A stretch of 64,000 nt of DNA from Bacteroidota bacterium (GTDB taxonomy: Bacteria; Bacteroidota; Bacteroidia; Bacteroidales; JAAUTT01), in NCBI GenBank assembly GCA_023429135.1, contig JAEYWD010000006.1, positions 1-64,000 of the forward strand, read 5' to 3'. Below the pieces are notes generated by a model. The model was not told the DNA's origin. It saw only the letters and a program-made list of their open reading frames with translations, and ran no database searches. Shown one piece after another: positions 44,529 through 54,743 of this stretch (its first letter is position 1; every line of letters begins with the position of its first letter). The translations under genes and the position numbers were made by a program.

Positions 44529-45872
44529 TCAGCAGGGAATGGTAAATTTAAAAGTGCTCCCTTGCTCAAATGTACTAAGAGCCGATATTTTACCTCCATG
44601 TCGTTCCACAAATTCTCTACAAAGTAAAAGACCTAAGCCATTCCCGGCCTCCTGACCGGTTCCTTCGGTAGTATGTAAGGTGGTATTATCAAACAAATTT
44701 TTAAGCGCTGCAGGCTTAATACCAATACCGGAGTCGCTTACCGAAACTTCGGCAAATTTTCCCACTATCGAAACCTCAATCCCGATATTGCCACCCTTAT
44801 TTGTAAATTTAACTGCATTAATAATGAGATTACGAAGAATTGTTTTCAGCATATTCTTATCAGCCAAAACTTCCAAGTCAGGATGCGCGTTCTTAAACTG
44901 AATATCAATCCCTTTGTTAAATGCAATAAAACTGTTAGCCTCTACTTCCTCTTGAATAACCCTTGACAGATTAATCCTTTCCGGTTGGAACATTTCGGTT
45001 TTACTTTTTACTCGTGCCCATTCGAGCAAATTACTTAACAAGGCATTGGTTTGGATAGCAGCCTGACGAATATACCCTGAAAACTGCACAGATTTTTCCG
45101 ATTCATATTTCTGCACACTATTATGCAACAGATCACTAAATCCGCCAATTATGTTAATCTGATTTTTAAGATCATGGGCAATAACAGATAAGAATTTATC
45201 TCTTAGGGCAACCTGCATTTTTAAATCTTCGGCCACCCAGATATTTACCATAATTATATACCCATAAGTAAGTACCGCCTGCAGAACAGCCGAAAAAGCC
45301 AGGATCATAATATTAGCCGGATTACTCTCCATAAGCTTATGTATAAAAGGAGTACCTGCCAGAACTGCCCTGGAAATCATTACCAAACCAAAAGCCAAAT
45401 AGGTCAAAGAATTAATCAGGAATATTTTTCGATATATTTTACTAAAAGGCAGAAGCAACTCGAATGAGAGAATAAATCCGCTGGTTGCTATCAATCCGGA
45501 GTTGATTGCAATACGTAAATGAGGTAAATCCCAAACCAGAATAAAGAGGGTATTGAGAATAATTGTTAGCAACGGCAGTATAATTACCAACCCGGTTTTT
45601 ACCTTTTTATTCTTAAACTTTAGAATTCCGATATGGAATAGGGAATAACTGAGAAGTATTAGAAAATTGGAGAAAAGAATATTCAAATATTCGTTTGGCC
45701 ATGGAAACAAAGCAAAGTAAAGCAATCCTGTACCTCCGGCAAAACATCCCAATGCCCAGAACGAAGGTCCAGGCACCTGGCGGGAAGAACTTCGGATAAT
45801 CAACAATAGAAAGCCAAATAGTTGATAAGCTAAGCCAATTAAAATATACAACCACCTTATACTTAATTCCAT
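44529..45872 (-). CDS. Membrane sensor histidine kinase (7TM-type N-terminus)
   Basis: A 447-residue kinase. The N-terminal about 215 residues contain around seven membrane segments with no large periplasmic domain. HisKA follows with FLSVIAHDLKNQ (phospho-His near 232) and HATPase_c with NLIINAVKFTN, SDSGIGIK and GNGLGLLLCREF. The signal is probably sensed within or near the membrane. No response regulator is adjacent. Its catalytic half closely resembles that of the kinase at 40303-43215, suggesting related partners. Confidence 0.88.
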   Translation of the reverse strand: MELSIRWLYILIGLAYQLFGFLLLIIRSSSRQVPGPSFWALGCFAGGTGLLYFALFPWPNEYLNILFSNFLILLSYSLFHIGILKFKNKKVKTGLVIILPLLTIILNTLFILVWDLPHLRIAINSGLIATSGFILSFELLLPFSKIYRKIFLINSLTYLAFGLVMISRAVLAGTPFIHKLMESNPANIMILAFSAVLQAVLTYGYIIMVNIWVAEDLKMQVALRDKFLSVIAHDLKNQINIIGGFSDLLHNSVQKYESEKSVQFSGYIRQAAIQTNALLSNLLEWARVKSKTEMFQPERINLSRVIQEEVEANSFIAFNKGIDIQFKNAHPDLEVLADKNMLKTILRNLIINAVKFTNKGGNIGIEVSIVGKFAEVSVSDSGIGIKPAALKNLFDNTTLHTTEGTGQEAGNGLGLLLCREFVERHGGKISALSTFEQGSTFKFTIPC

Positions 45873-46208
45873 AATTTACAAGGCAATTTTGCTGTTCGGT
45901 GTACCAAATCTAAACTAACCTCGAAAGAAAGACAAGAATACCTAATATTTATCATATTGAGTATAAAAATATAAAAAGGGTTCACATATTCTATTAACAT
46001 TTCCTAAATATGTGAATTCACTTTGGGATGTTGCCTCATCAATTCTGACACATTGTCACATAGTTTTCCGGATGCTTTATAAGGATGTCAGTGCATGTTG
46101 TCATTATTTCACCGGATTGGCAGATTTTTCTCCATGGCACAATGATTGAATAAAAGAGCAGGAATTAATAATTAAATGAATATTAAACCAGAAAATAATA
46201 TTTAAGAC
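45873..46208 (+). promoter_or_regulatory. 336-bp divergent control region upstream of dnaK
   Basis: No gene is present. A perfect inverted repeat TGACA-CAT-TGTCA (46046-46058) is followed by two further TGTCA half-sites near 46086 and 46099. A sigma-54-like element, TGGCAC (46135-46140) then TTGAA (46146-46150), has the right spacing but GA in place of the conserved GC. No CIRCE element was found. Confidence 0.35.
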
Positions 46209-48131
46209 ATGGGCAAAATTATAGGAATTGACTTAGGTACAACAAACTCCTGTGTAGCAGTAATGGAAGGAAATGAACCCGTTGTTATTGCTAACAGCGA
46301 GGGAAAAAGAACCACACCTTCAGTGGTTGCTTTTATAGACAATGGGGAACGCAAGGTTGGGGACCCTGCAAAACGTCAGGCTATCACCAATCCAAAACAC
46401 ACAATTTATTCCATTAAGCGTTTTATGGGTGAAACTTTCGACAAAGTCACCACTGAAGTTTCGCGCGTACCTTACGTTGTAGAACGTGGCCCAAACAATA
46501 CTCCAAGAGTAAAAATTGACGACCGCCAATATTCACCTCAGGAAATTTCGGCTATGACCCTTCAGAAAATGAAGAAAACAGCCGAAGATTATCTGGGCCA
46601 GGAAGTAACAGAAGCTGTAATTACAGTTCCTGCATATTTCTCCGATTCGCAACGTCAGGCAACCAAAGAGGCTGGTGAGATTGCCGGGTTAAACGTTCGT
46701 CGTATCATCAACGAACCTACCGCAGCAGCTTTGGCTTACGGTATGGATAAAAAGAATAAAGATCTTAAAATAGCAGTATACGACCTTGGTGGTGGTACTT
46801 TCGATATTTCCATTCTCGAATTAGGCGATGGCGTATTCGAAGTAAAATCGACTAACGGAGACACCCACCTTGGTGGCGACGATTTCGACCAGGTAATTAT
46901 CGACTGGCTGGCTCAGGAATTCCAGAAAGAAGAAGGACTTGACCTCCGCAAAGATCCAATGGCTCTGCAACGTTTAAAAGAAGCTGCAGAAAAAGCCAAG
47001 ATCGAACTTTCAAGTTCAACTTCAACCGAAATTAACCTGCCTTACATTATGCCGGTTAACGGAATTCCAAAGCACCTTGTTAAACAGCTTACAAGAGCTC
47101 AGTTCGAGAAACTGGCCGACACGCTGATCCAAAAAACCGTTGAACCTTGCCGTTTGGCTTTACGCGATGCAGGTTTAAGCGCTGCCGATATCGACGAAGT
47201 AATTCTCGTAGGTGGATCAACCCGTATCCCTGCCATTCAGGCTATCGTGGAGAAATTCTTCGGCAAAACCCCTTCCAAAGGGGTTAATCCCGACGAAGTA
47301 GTGGCTGTAGGCGCTGCAATTCAGGGTGGTGTATTAACCGGTGAAGTAAAGGATGTGTTGTTGCTCGACGTAACCCCGCTTTCATTAGGTATCGAAACTC
47401 TTGGTGGTGTAATGACCAAATTAATAGAGTCGAACACAACCATTCCTTCGAAGAAAACCGAAACTTTCACCACAGCGGCTGATAACCAGTCGTCGGTTGA
47501 AATTCACATTATACAGGGAGAACGTCCTATGGCACGCGATAACAAAACCATTGGCCGCTTCCACCTCGACGGAATTCCTCCTTCACCACGCGGCATACCG
47601 CAGATTGAAGTTACTTTCGACATCGACGCCAATGGTATTTTGCATGTTTCGGCAAAAGATAAGGCTACCGGTAAATCGCAGAGCATTCGTATCGAAGCGT
47701 CTTCGGGATTAACCGATGCTGAAATCGAACGCATGAAAAAAGAAGCCGAAGCTAATGCCGAAAGCGACCGCAAGGCAAAGGAACAGATCGACAAGCTCAA
47801 CGCTGCCGACAGCTTAATCTTCCAGACCGAAAAACAATTGAAGGAATTTGGTGACAAACTGCCAGCCGACAAAAAGGCTCCTATTGAAGCAGCTTTGAAT
47901 AAACTGAAAGAAGCGCACAAATCGCAGAATATTGATGCCATTGACGCAGCTACTGCTGAGTTAAACCAGGTATTCCATGCTGCTTCTGAAGAAATGTATA
48001 AAGCCAGCCAGGGAGGTGCACAGCAAAATGGTGGCCCAACCGGTCAAGGCGCTGGTCAACAGCAGCAGGATTCAGGCTCAAAGGCCAAAGATCAGGAAGT
48101 AACTGATGTAGATTTTGAAGAAGTGAAATAA
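46209..48131 (+). CDS. dnaK: Chaperone protein DnaK (Hsp70)
   Basis: A 640-residue cytoplasmic Hsp70. The ATPase domain (about 1-380) has [59 protein letters not shown] and VGGSTRIP. The conserved linker [14 protein letters not shown] leads to the substrate-binding domain (about 390-505) and a helical lid with a Gln/Gly-rich tail ending [11 protein letters not shown]. It folds nascent and damaged proteins with DnaJ and GrpE, whose genes are not in the window. Confidence 0.98.
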   Translation: MGKIIGIDLGTTNSCVAVMEGNEPVVIANSEGKRTTPSVVAFIDNGERKVGDPAKRQAITNPKHTIYSIKRFMGETFDKVTTEVSRVPYVVERGPNNTPRVKIDDRQYSPQEISAMTLQKMKKTAEDYLGQEVTEAVITVPAYFSDSQRQATKEAGEIAGLNVRRIINEPTAAALAYGMDKKNKDLKIAVYDLGGGTFDISILELGDGVFEVKSTNGDTHLGGDDFDQVIIDWLAQEFQKEEGLDLRKDPMALQRLKEAAEKAKIELSSSTSTEINLPYIMPVNGIPKHLVKQLTRAQFEKLADTLIQKTVEPCRLALRDAGLSAADIDEVILVGGSTRIPAIQAIVEKFFGKTPSKGVNPDEVVAVGAAIQGGVLTGEVKDVLLLDVTPLSLGIETLGGVMTKLIESNTTIPSKKTETFTTAADNQSSVEIHIIQGERPMARDNKTIGRFHLDGIPPSPRGIPQIEVTFDIDANGILHVSAKDKATGKSQSIRIEASSGLTDAEIERMKKEAEANAESDRKAKEQIDKLNAADSLIFQTEKQLKEFGDKLPADKKAPIEAALNKLKEAHKSQNIDAIDAATAELNQVFHAASEEMYKASQGGAQQNGGPTGQGAGQQQQDSGSKAKDQEVTDVDFEEVK

Positions 48132-48133
48132 AG

Positions 48134-48178
48134 TTAGTCCATAGTCCTCGGACGTCAGACCACAGTTTAACAGCCGGG
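48134..48178. repeat. Intergenic interspersed repeat words, fourth locus
   Basis: Just after the dnaK stop: AGTTAGTCCATAGTCC, then GTCAGACCACAG and TTTAACAGCC. The TAACAGCC ending is shared with the copy at 7071-7108. Confidence 0.45.
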
Positions 48179-48207
48179 GATTGGAATTTTAAAGAATATT
48201 TTGAGAT

Positions 48208-48252
48208 AAAAGCATGCAACCTGATAAATGTTAGCAGGATTGCATGCTTTTT
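48208..48252 (+). terminator. Rho-independent terminator of dnaK
   Basis: AAAAGCATGCAA (48208-48219) pairs with TTGCATGCTTTT (48240-48251), with an inner CCTG/CAGG stem and a 3' T-run. Confidence 0.75.
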
Positions 48253-48311
48253 CTGATATTTTTGGTTTTGAATTATGATCCTTTGGATCTTTATTAATTC
48301 ATGTTGTCAAG

Positions 48312-48337
48312 AAAGTCACACTCAAGGGTGTGACTTT
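48312..48337. terminator. Hairpin terminator, TCAAGG loop
   Basis: AAAGTCACAC (48312-48321) and GTGTGACTTT (48328-48337) around the loop TCAAGG, the same loop as in the hairpin at 7323-7364. It probably ends the minus-strand glycoside hydrolase transcript, as a bidirectional hairpin. Confidence 0.7.
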
Positions 48338-48402
48338 TGATTTTTAGGGACAGAATGTTCATCATCACCTGTAAGATAAGGTTCTTAAAAACCAACAAGC
48401 CA

Positions 48403-51400
48403 TCATTTACTTAAGTTTCCACCTGTAATTCGAAAATAATCAAACGAAACTTTAAATGGGACATCGGGCTTAGTCGTATCCCTGTCAAACCAAAAAGTAC
48501 TGGTCATATTCTGTGTTATCACGCCATCGCAGACAATCAGGCCGGTTTTTATATCCTTCAACAGATTATCGGCTGTACCCAGCAACTCGAATTTAGTGCC
48601 ATCGAGGGAGTAATATGCCGTATAGATGCTGCCTTGTTTAGTAAGCCGTAGAATTAAGCTCCTGTTTCCGGTAATTTCCTCCTTAAGATTAAAGGCTGCC
48701 ATTGATTTGGCAATACCGTTTTCTTCGGTAATCAGGTCGATGGTTCCGGGTTGAACGCCTGTTTGCCGGGTAGTTTTAACAACTGCCCTAAACATCAGTT
48801 TTACAAAATTATCGTCATCCTGATAAGCTACCATTCCGGCATTTTCTGGTTGTGACGGAGTTCTGGAACAAGTAACCCTGGTCTCGATGGTCCAGTCGGT
48901 GTTGGCACTTTGCAAAAGCAGATTTTTGGCGTTGTTACTGCCTTCGGAGATATCTCCTTTTTCGCTGATAATAGTTAAAGAACCCTGCTTTTCCGAGAAG
49001 TTCCAATTTGGCTTGTTTTCCCGAGCCCATTCCCATTGGGAACCTACAGATGAAGTATTAAATTCATCGCTCGCAGGTTCTGCATCAAAGTTTATATAAA
49101 AAATATTCTTTTGGAAAGTGGAGTAATCGATAAAATTTATGGTTGCGGTCCCTGGTATTCCTTTTGCCTGCTCAATTTCAACCGAAATATTGCTATCCAC
49201 TGCGGTAGCTTTTACTACTGGTATTTTAGACACCTTTTTCATTACGAAACTATAAGCGCGCGATTTCGGGTTAAATCCATTGACAACTTTCCCGTTAACG
49301 GTAATAGCCGCCGGAGTAAGATTGGGCATCACCTTAACCGGAAAACTCTTTGTAATTGTAGTTTCGCCATAGCTTACCTCAGCAAAAACCAAAGCCACAC
49401 CAGGTTTATTGGCGGTTATCCTGCCATTGGCATCCACACTGGCTACCGCAGGATTATTGCTTTTAAAAGCAACCACTGCTTTACTGATATCCAAAAAGCT
49501 GTCGTCCGATAAGCTGGCTGTCACTTCTGTTTGTGCGGTGTTTCCGGGCTGTAATACTATTTTATTGGTACGGGCAACCACCGTTTTTAATTCAGGCTTA
49601 AACTCGCCGCTCATGGTGGCAAAAACCTGTCCCCTGATATCTTTTGATGAAGCGCCTATTTCAAAAATGTATTTGCCTTTATCGAAAGTGATTCTGTTAT
49701 TCCTGGGATCCCAGAACCAAAGGCCGGAGCAATCTATGTCAATCGTAACAGTTTTTGTTTGCCCGGCAGGAATGGTAACACGTTTGAAACCCTGGAGCCT
49801 TTTAATCGGTCGTTGCAGCATCTCCTCACTGTCGGGTGTTTTTACATAAACCTGCACAATTTCGTCACCGTCGACTCCTCCTGAATTTTTCACATCCACA
49901 CTCACCGTTACTTTATCGTGAGGCGTGATGTTGCTTTTATTAATTCGAAAATTACTATAACCGAAGGTTGTATATGAAAGCCCGTATCCAAATTCATACG
50001 ACACATCTTTGGTATAATACCAATAAGTTCTGCCATTTTTCCCCTGAGAGTTTCTAAGGTTATAGTCATTAAAATCAGGAAGGTCATTTACTGACTTGTA
50101 CCATGTTATGCTTGTTTTTCCCCCGGGATTAACCTCACCAAATAGTATCTTAGCCATTGCCGTTCCTTGTGCCTGTCCATTATATCCGGTAAAAATTATA
50201 CCAGAGATATTTGGATTGTTTTTGAACTGTTCCACCTCAACCATTCCCATGGTTTGCATAACCACAATTGTATTGGGATTAACAGCAGCCACAGCTTTGA
50301 TTAACTCCATCTGATTGCCGGGCAACACCAACGAAAACCTGTCCGACTCCTCTCTTCCGGTAGATTGGTCGGTACCGACAAAAATTAGAGCCACATCAGC
50401 CGATGCCGCCATATCGAGGGTTGTCTTATCGGTGGCAGATGCTTCGGGCTCTCTGAAAACAAGAAAAATATCCTGGGGACCGGTAATCCCAAGAGAGTTA
50501 ATTTTAACCGCCACATTAGCCGGGGCTCCAAAGAACCTGTTACCCCCCTGCTCGCCTTTTACGGTTTGCGAAGCAATAATATTACCGGTTGCTGAGCCCA
50601 CTCTCACTTCTATTGACCCTCCATCAGAGGCGACAGTTAAGTTGAATTTTATAGAGTCCAGATCGGTTATATCAATGTTTTTGTAAGCAGCCCAATCCCC
50701 GTCTTTAATTCCCCGCACTGCAACACGGCCAAATCGTGGAGTGGTAATCAGTCCTTTAGCGGCATCGTCGTATTTAGTTGCATCATATTCTTTAATTTCT
50801 CCCTTTTTACTTACAGTCCTGAAGCTGTTGAGGGTATAAAAATCGTTTTTCCTTTCTGTATTTCCTCCGGCACTGTTAACAACATCAATTTGCAGCCTGT
50901 TCTGCTTTATAAAATTGCGGATACCAGCCAACGGGGAAATGCTGAGGTGAGGCTCAACCGGTCCCGAATAATCCCCTAATTCAACTTTATTAGCTAGTGG
51001 GCCCAAAACAGCAATTTTCTTAATTGTTCCCGCATGGAGAGGCAACGCCTTCTTTCCTGTTTTGACTGACACCTCATTTTTTAGAAGTACCGGTGTTTTG
51101 GTAGCGATTTCGAGGGCAAGATCGTTATGAGAAGGGTCGTTAATAATAGAAGGTTTAATACCTGCATAGGGCACCTTTTCGGAAGGATCGAACTCTCCTA
51201 ACCTCATCCTTATGGTGAAAATATTTATCAGCGCCCTGTCTATATCAGCTTCTGTTATCAATCCTTTTTTTAGAGCATCGAGAGCGCTTACCTGGTACAC
51301 ATCTCCGCAATCGGTATCCACTCCCACCGTAAGCCCCATAGCAGTAGCATCAGCGGGCGTTTTGGCATAGTTGTGGCCTCTTACCATGTCGGATATTGCG

Positions 51401-52215
51401 CCGCAATCGCCAGTTACATACCCTTCCAAACCATAGGTGCGACGAGCAATGGAATCTACAAGAAATTTACTGGCCGAAACCGGAATACCGTTAACAGCGT
51501 TATAGGCTGTCATAATTGAGGGGAGTTTATCATTTAGAATCAAAGTACGGTAAGGTTGCAGGTAAAACTCTCTCAGGTCTCTGCTATCCATATCGGCACT
51601 ACCCGAATGGCGGTTATACTCCGTATTGTTGGCAAGGAAATGTTTTCCGCAAGGAACAGCTTTCAGGTAAGTAGGGTCGTTACCCATTAATCCCTGAATA
51701 AAACCACTGCTGATTTTCGATACCAAAAACGGATCTTCCCCGAAAGTCTCGGCTGTCCTCCCCCATCTCGGATCGCGTGCAGGTTCAACTACAGGCGACC
51801 AGTAGGTAAGTGTAAAAATAAGATCGTGATTAAATCCACGGGCCTCATCGGCAATTACTGATGTTTCTTTTTTGATAAGATCAGGATCCCAGGTACATCC
51901 AACGGCCACACTGTTTGGAAAAGAAGTCGCTGTCATACCGCTGTTATTGTTTCTTCCCTGAATCCCGTGCAGAGCCTCGCCCCACACATCATATTTCCGA
52001 ACTCCCAAACGAGGAATCGGAGGCATGGTATTGCCCAGTTGGCTTTGTTTTTCCTCAGGGGTCATCCTCGAAACCAGATCAGCAGCTCTTTCTTCAAAAG
52101 AATAAGTAGTATTGAGATAGATGGGCTTTTTAGCTACCGGCTCGCCAGGCATAAAAGCCATCATGACAACCGAACCGAGCATCAGAAGGATATTTTTAAA
52201 AGTATTAGCGTTCAT
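48403..52215 (-). CDS. Multidomain glycoside hydrolase family 3 enzyme
   Basis: A 1270-residue exported enzyme with a hydrophobic N-terminus (about 1-22). GH3 N-domain (about 40-345) has KHFLANN (about 191), MDSRDLREFYLQPY and nucleophile Asp270 in VTGDCGAI. Inside the GH3 C-domain (about 370-720) is a CBM6-like insert (about 500-605, GDWAAYKNIDITDLDSI). Then come FN3-like (about 755-830, QVYVKTPDSEEMLQRPIKRL), bacterial Ig-like/Big_2 (about 860-935) and a concanavalin-like DUF1349-type domain (about 1035-1265). It cleaves terminal beta-xylosyl, arabinosyl or beta-glucosyl units. It is last of the three minus-strand hydrolase genes. Confidence 0.88.
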   Translation of the reverse strand: MNANTFKNILLMLGSVVMMAFMPGEPVAKKPIYLNTTYSFEERAADLVSRMTPEEKQSQLGNTMPPIPRLGVRKYDVWGEALHGIQGRNNNSGMTATSFPNSVAVGCTWDPDLIKKETSVIADEARGFNHDLIFTLTYWSPVVEPARDPRWGRTAETFGEDPFLVSKISSGFIQGLMGNDPTYLKAVPCGKHFLANNTEYNRHSGSADMDSRDLREFYLQPYRTLILNDKLPSIMTAYNAVNGIPVSASKFLVDSIARRTYGLEGYVTGDCGAISDMVRGHNYAKTPADATAMGLTVGVDTDCGDVYQVSALDALKKGLITEADIDRALINIFTIRMRLGEFDPSEKVPYAGIKPSIINDPSHNDLALEIATKTPVLLKNEVSVKTGKKALPLHAGTIKKIAVLGPLANKVELGDYSGPVEPHLSISPLAGIRNFIKQNRLQIDVVNSAGGNTERKNDFYTLNSFRTVSKKGEIKEYDATKYDDAAKGLITTPRFGRVAVRGIKDGDWAAYKNIDITDLDSIKFNLTVASDGGSIEVRVGSATGNIIASQTVKGEQGGNRFFGAPANVAVKINSLGITGPQDIFLVFREPEASATDKTTLDMAASADVALIFVGTDQSTGREESDRFSLVLPGNQMELIKAVAAVNPNTIVVMQTMGMVEVEQFKNNPNISGIIFTGYNGQAQGTAMAKILFGEVNPGGKTSITWYKSVNDLPDFNDYNLRNSQGKNGRTYWYYTKDVSYEFGYGLSYTTFGYSNFRINKSNITPHDKVTVSVDVKNSGGVDGDEIVQVYVKTPDSEEMLQRPIKRLQGFKRVTIPAGQTKTVTIDIDCSGLWFWDPRNNRITFDKGKYIFEIGASSKDIRGQVFATMSGEFKPELKTVVARTNKIVLQPGNTAQTEVTASLSDDSFLDISKAVVAFKSNNPAVASVDANGRITANKPGVALVFAEVSYGETTITKSFPVKVMPNLTPAAITVNGKVVNGFNPKSRAYSFVMKKVSKIPVVKATAVDSNISVEIEQAKGIPGTATINFIDYSTFQKNIFYINFDAEPASDEFNTSSVGSQWEWARENKPNWNFSEKQGSLTIISEKGDISEGSNNAKNLLLQSANTDWTIETRVTCSRTPSQPENAGMVAYQDDDNFVKLMFRAVVKTTRQTGVQPGTIDLITEENGIAKSMAAFNLKEEITGNRSLILRLTKQGSIYTAYYSLDGTKFELLGTADNLLKDIKTGLIVCDGVITQNMTSTFWFDRDTTKPDVPFKVSFDYFRITGGNLSK

Positions 52216-52305
52216 TAGTAAATATTTTAGAGGTTAAGCGGTACTTATTCATATTAAACTCACACAACCACTTGCCTTGTGAATGGGCAAAGACTTATGG
52301 TGCTG

Positions 52306-54726
52306 CTATGGCTCTGAACGTTTCAGGCGAACCACATAAACAGCGCCTGCCGTTGATCCCGGCAAAGCCTGGAACTTCACTCTGACACTACTCTTACCTT
52401 TCACCAGTGAGTCAGGTATTTTATAAATAATATTCTGAAAAAGTGATTGATTCCAGCGGTTGGTATTGTCTTCGGTTATGAGTTTCTCATTGTCAATAAA
52501 AATATCGAATTTACGGTTACCCCATTCCGCTCCCCAGTAACGAACATATAAACTCAGGTTGGTTTCGGAATTTGTAGCCAGATCGTAGCTGAAAAATCCT
52601 CCATCACGCGCTTCGCGGAAAAATTCATTCAGATTATTACCGGTTGAAGAATTTTCCTTTTGCATGTCATGATCGGTTTCAGGTTGTTGCTCGCCAGGCA
52701 TTACATAGTCGATGGTACGTTTTTGAAGTGCCAGCTTTTCTTTTTCGATATTGGAAATGGAATCGACATATGCTTTGTATCCTGAACCGGTAAGCGCCAG
52801 CCAGTATATCATATATCTTGAATCGTGGATCTGATAGAATGGTTGAAGGGTAAGATCCATCGGATTTTCCACTTTTACATCAATTTTAAAGTTTAACGGC
52901 TTGTTTTTAACAGGTACTAACCTGGATGCAATGTTTGAAATATCATCATGAACAAGTACCGGAGCCTTATCTACAGGCAGGTATTCACCGGCAGCATATT
53001 GACCCCACCTGCCATCGTCGGCAATGAGGCCTTTCAGATCTTCGGTTCCGGTTTTAGCGCCCAACAAAATGGGGCCATGCATAAAGGCAATATATTCGGG
53101 CACGTTGGGCATCCTTTCAATGCTGTTGTGCATTGGTAACAGAATTTTCACCTGGTCTCCCCTCTTCCATTTACGGTCGATGTTTATGTAGTTCGAAGGA
53201 AGAACAGTGTACGCAATATCTTTCCCATTAACCGAGATTTTCAATGCCCCCTGGCTAACCCAGCCAGGATAACGAATCATCAGTTTAAAATTACCCGACC
53301 CTTCGGTTATAGTGAGTTTGGTTTGTTCTTCGGATGGAAGCGTGGTTTCCTGCCTTATTTTCACACCTTTTTCCTTCCAGTTCAGTTCAGAAGCTATAAA
53401 CAGGTTCAGAAACAAAGTATCCTTTAAATGGGTATAGATAAATTGATTGTACTTCGCATGGTTTTCCATACCCGTTCCCACGCAGCACCACATAGCCTCA
53501 TTGGGCGCCGAATACACTCTGTAATGGCGTGGCCGGGCAGGTGTAAAATACACGTATCCTCCATGTTCGGGATGTTGTGTAGAAAGAATATGATTGAAAA
53601 TTGTCCGCTCATAATAATCGGCGTACCGTGCAGATGGATGCCTACGAAACACATCCTCAGTAAGTTTTAGCATGTTGTACGAATTGCAAGATTCGGGCCC
53701 ATCGTTCACGTTAACGAAATCGATACATGAGTTTACACTTGGGAAATGCTCCCTGCGACTGTTGCCTCCAAAAGCCAGAGAACGGTTTTGTGTAACTGTT
53801 TCCCAGAAAAAGCTTCCGGCCTTATGATATTTTTCATCATGAGTCAGTTCGGCAATTCTTTCAAAACCAATAAACTTTGGAATCTGCGTATTTGCATGTT
53901 TGTTATCGAGAATGTCGTTGCCCTGCGAAAGCGGTTCCAGGAATGCCTTATGCGAAAAGCGGCCGGCAGCCTTCAGATATTTTCCGTCCGAAGTCATCTG
54001 GTAAGCATCGGCAAACATCTCGTTCATTCCGCCATGTTCGTTGCCCAGCATATCTTCCATTTGGGCATCGGTTAGTCCCGATGTAAGGTCAATAGCCCAA
54101 TCACAGAATTTCAGAAAAATACTTTTTGCCTCCTCGTTACCGGTATATAGCCATGCATCACGAAGTCCGGCATACATTTTATGTATATTATACCATGGAG
54201 CCCAGGCACTCCAAATTGCTGCTACATTGCCCGCTTTGATTTTCGACCATAATTCAGCGCTCTTAGGCACTCCTCCAATATATCCAACTCCCCATTCCGG
54301 ATTATTCTTTGCATTTGCTTCCTGGCAAGCCTTCAGCTCCGAAATCATATAGTCCATGCATTTTCTGCATTCGGCATCGCCCAGGGCAGCATAATACATG
54401 GCCATTGCCGACAAATAATGTCCGCCTACATGTCCGTCGAGGCCGTCCCAGTTAGGGTAACTTTTGGCTTTTTCGGGTAAACCAGCTTCTTTGCGATAGG
54501 GTGCCAGCAACCGGTTAGCATCGTATTTAAGCAAAACCTGCAGGTTAAGATCGCGGGCCTGCTTAAAAGGACCGTCGAGCAAAGTTACATCGCCCAGTGG
54601 AAACTCATTGGGATAAAGCTTGCTCTGAGCATTCAGATTTGTGGAGTAAATCAAAATACATATCAATGCTAATTTTAACATTCTGGCATTTATCCACATT
54701 ACAAAAGTTAATTTATTGAATTCCAT
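52306..54726 (-). CDS. GH127/GH146-like beta-L-arabinofuranosidase (DUF1680)
   Basis: An 806-residue exported enzyme. The signal peptide is about residues 16-34 (LALICILIYSTNLNAQ), so the start may be the ATG at 54681 instead of 54726. The alpha/alpha-barrel has GHVGGHYLSA and NEHGGMNE. The zinc/catalytic residues known from the GH127 enzyme HypBA1 are all present: Glu345 and Cys347 (GPESCNSYN), Cys414 and Cys415 (MWCCVGTGMENH). It releases beta-L-arabinofuranose from glycans; the exact family (GH127 or GH146) needs a search. It is 17 bp downstream of the GH31 gene. Confidence 0.87.
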   Translation of the reverse strand: MEFNKLTFVMWINARMLKLALICILIYSTNLNAQSKLYPNEFPLGDVTLLDGPFKQARDLNLQVLLKYDANRLLAPYRKEAGLPEKAKSYPNWDGLDGHVGGHYLSAMAMYYAALGDAECRKCMDYMISELKACQEANAKNNPEWGVGYIGGVPKSAELWSKIKAGNVAAIWSAWAPWYNIHKMYAGLRDAWLYTGNEEAKSIFLKFCDWAIDLTSGLTDAQMEDMLGNEHGGMNEMFADAYQMTSDGKYLKAAGRFSHKAFLEPLSQGNDILDNKHANTQIPKFIGFERIAELTHDEKYHKAGSFFWETVTQNRSLAFGGNSRREHFPSVNSCIDFVNVNDGPESCNSYNMLKLTEDVFRRHPSARYADYYERTIFNHILSTQHPEHGGYVYFTPARPRHYRVYSAPNEAMWCCVGTGMENHAKYNQFIYTHLKDTLFLNLFIASELNWKEKGVKIRQETTLPSEEQTKLTITEGSGNFKLMIRYPGWVSQGALKISVNGKDIAYTVLPSNYINIDRKWKRGDQVKILLPMHNSIERMPNVPEYIAFMHGPILLGAKTGTEDLKGLIADDGRWGQYAAGEYLPVDKAPVLVHDDISNIASRLVPVKNKPLNFKIDVKVENPMDLTLQPFYQIHDSRYMIYWLALTGSGYKAYVDSISNIEKEKLALQKRTIDYVMPGEQQPETDHDMQKENSSTGNNLNEFFREARDGGFFSYDLATNSETNLSLYVRYWGAEWGNRKFDIFIDNEKLITEDNTNRWNQSLFQNIIYKIPDSLVKGKSSVRVKFQALPGSTAGAVYVVRLKRSEP

Positions 54727-54743
54727 TTTATAAACCTTTTATC

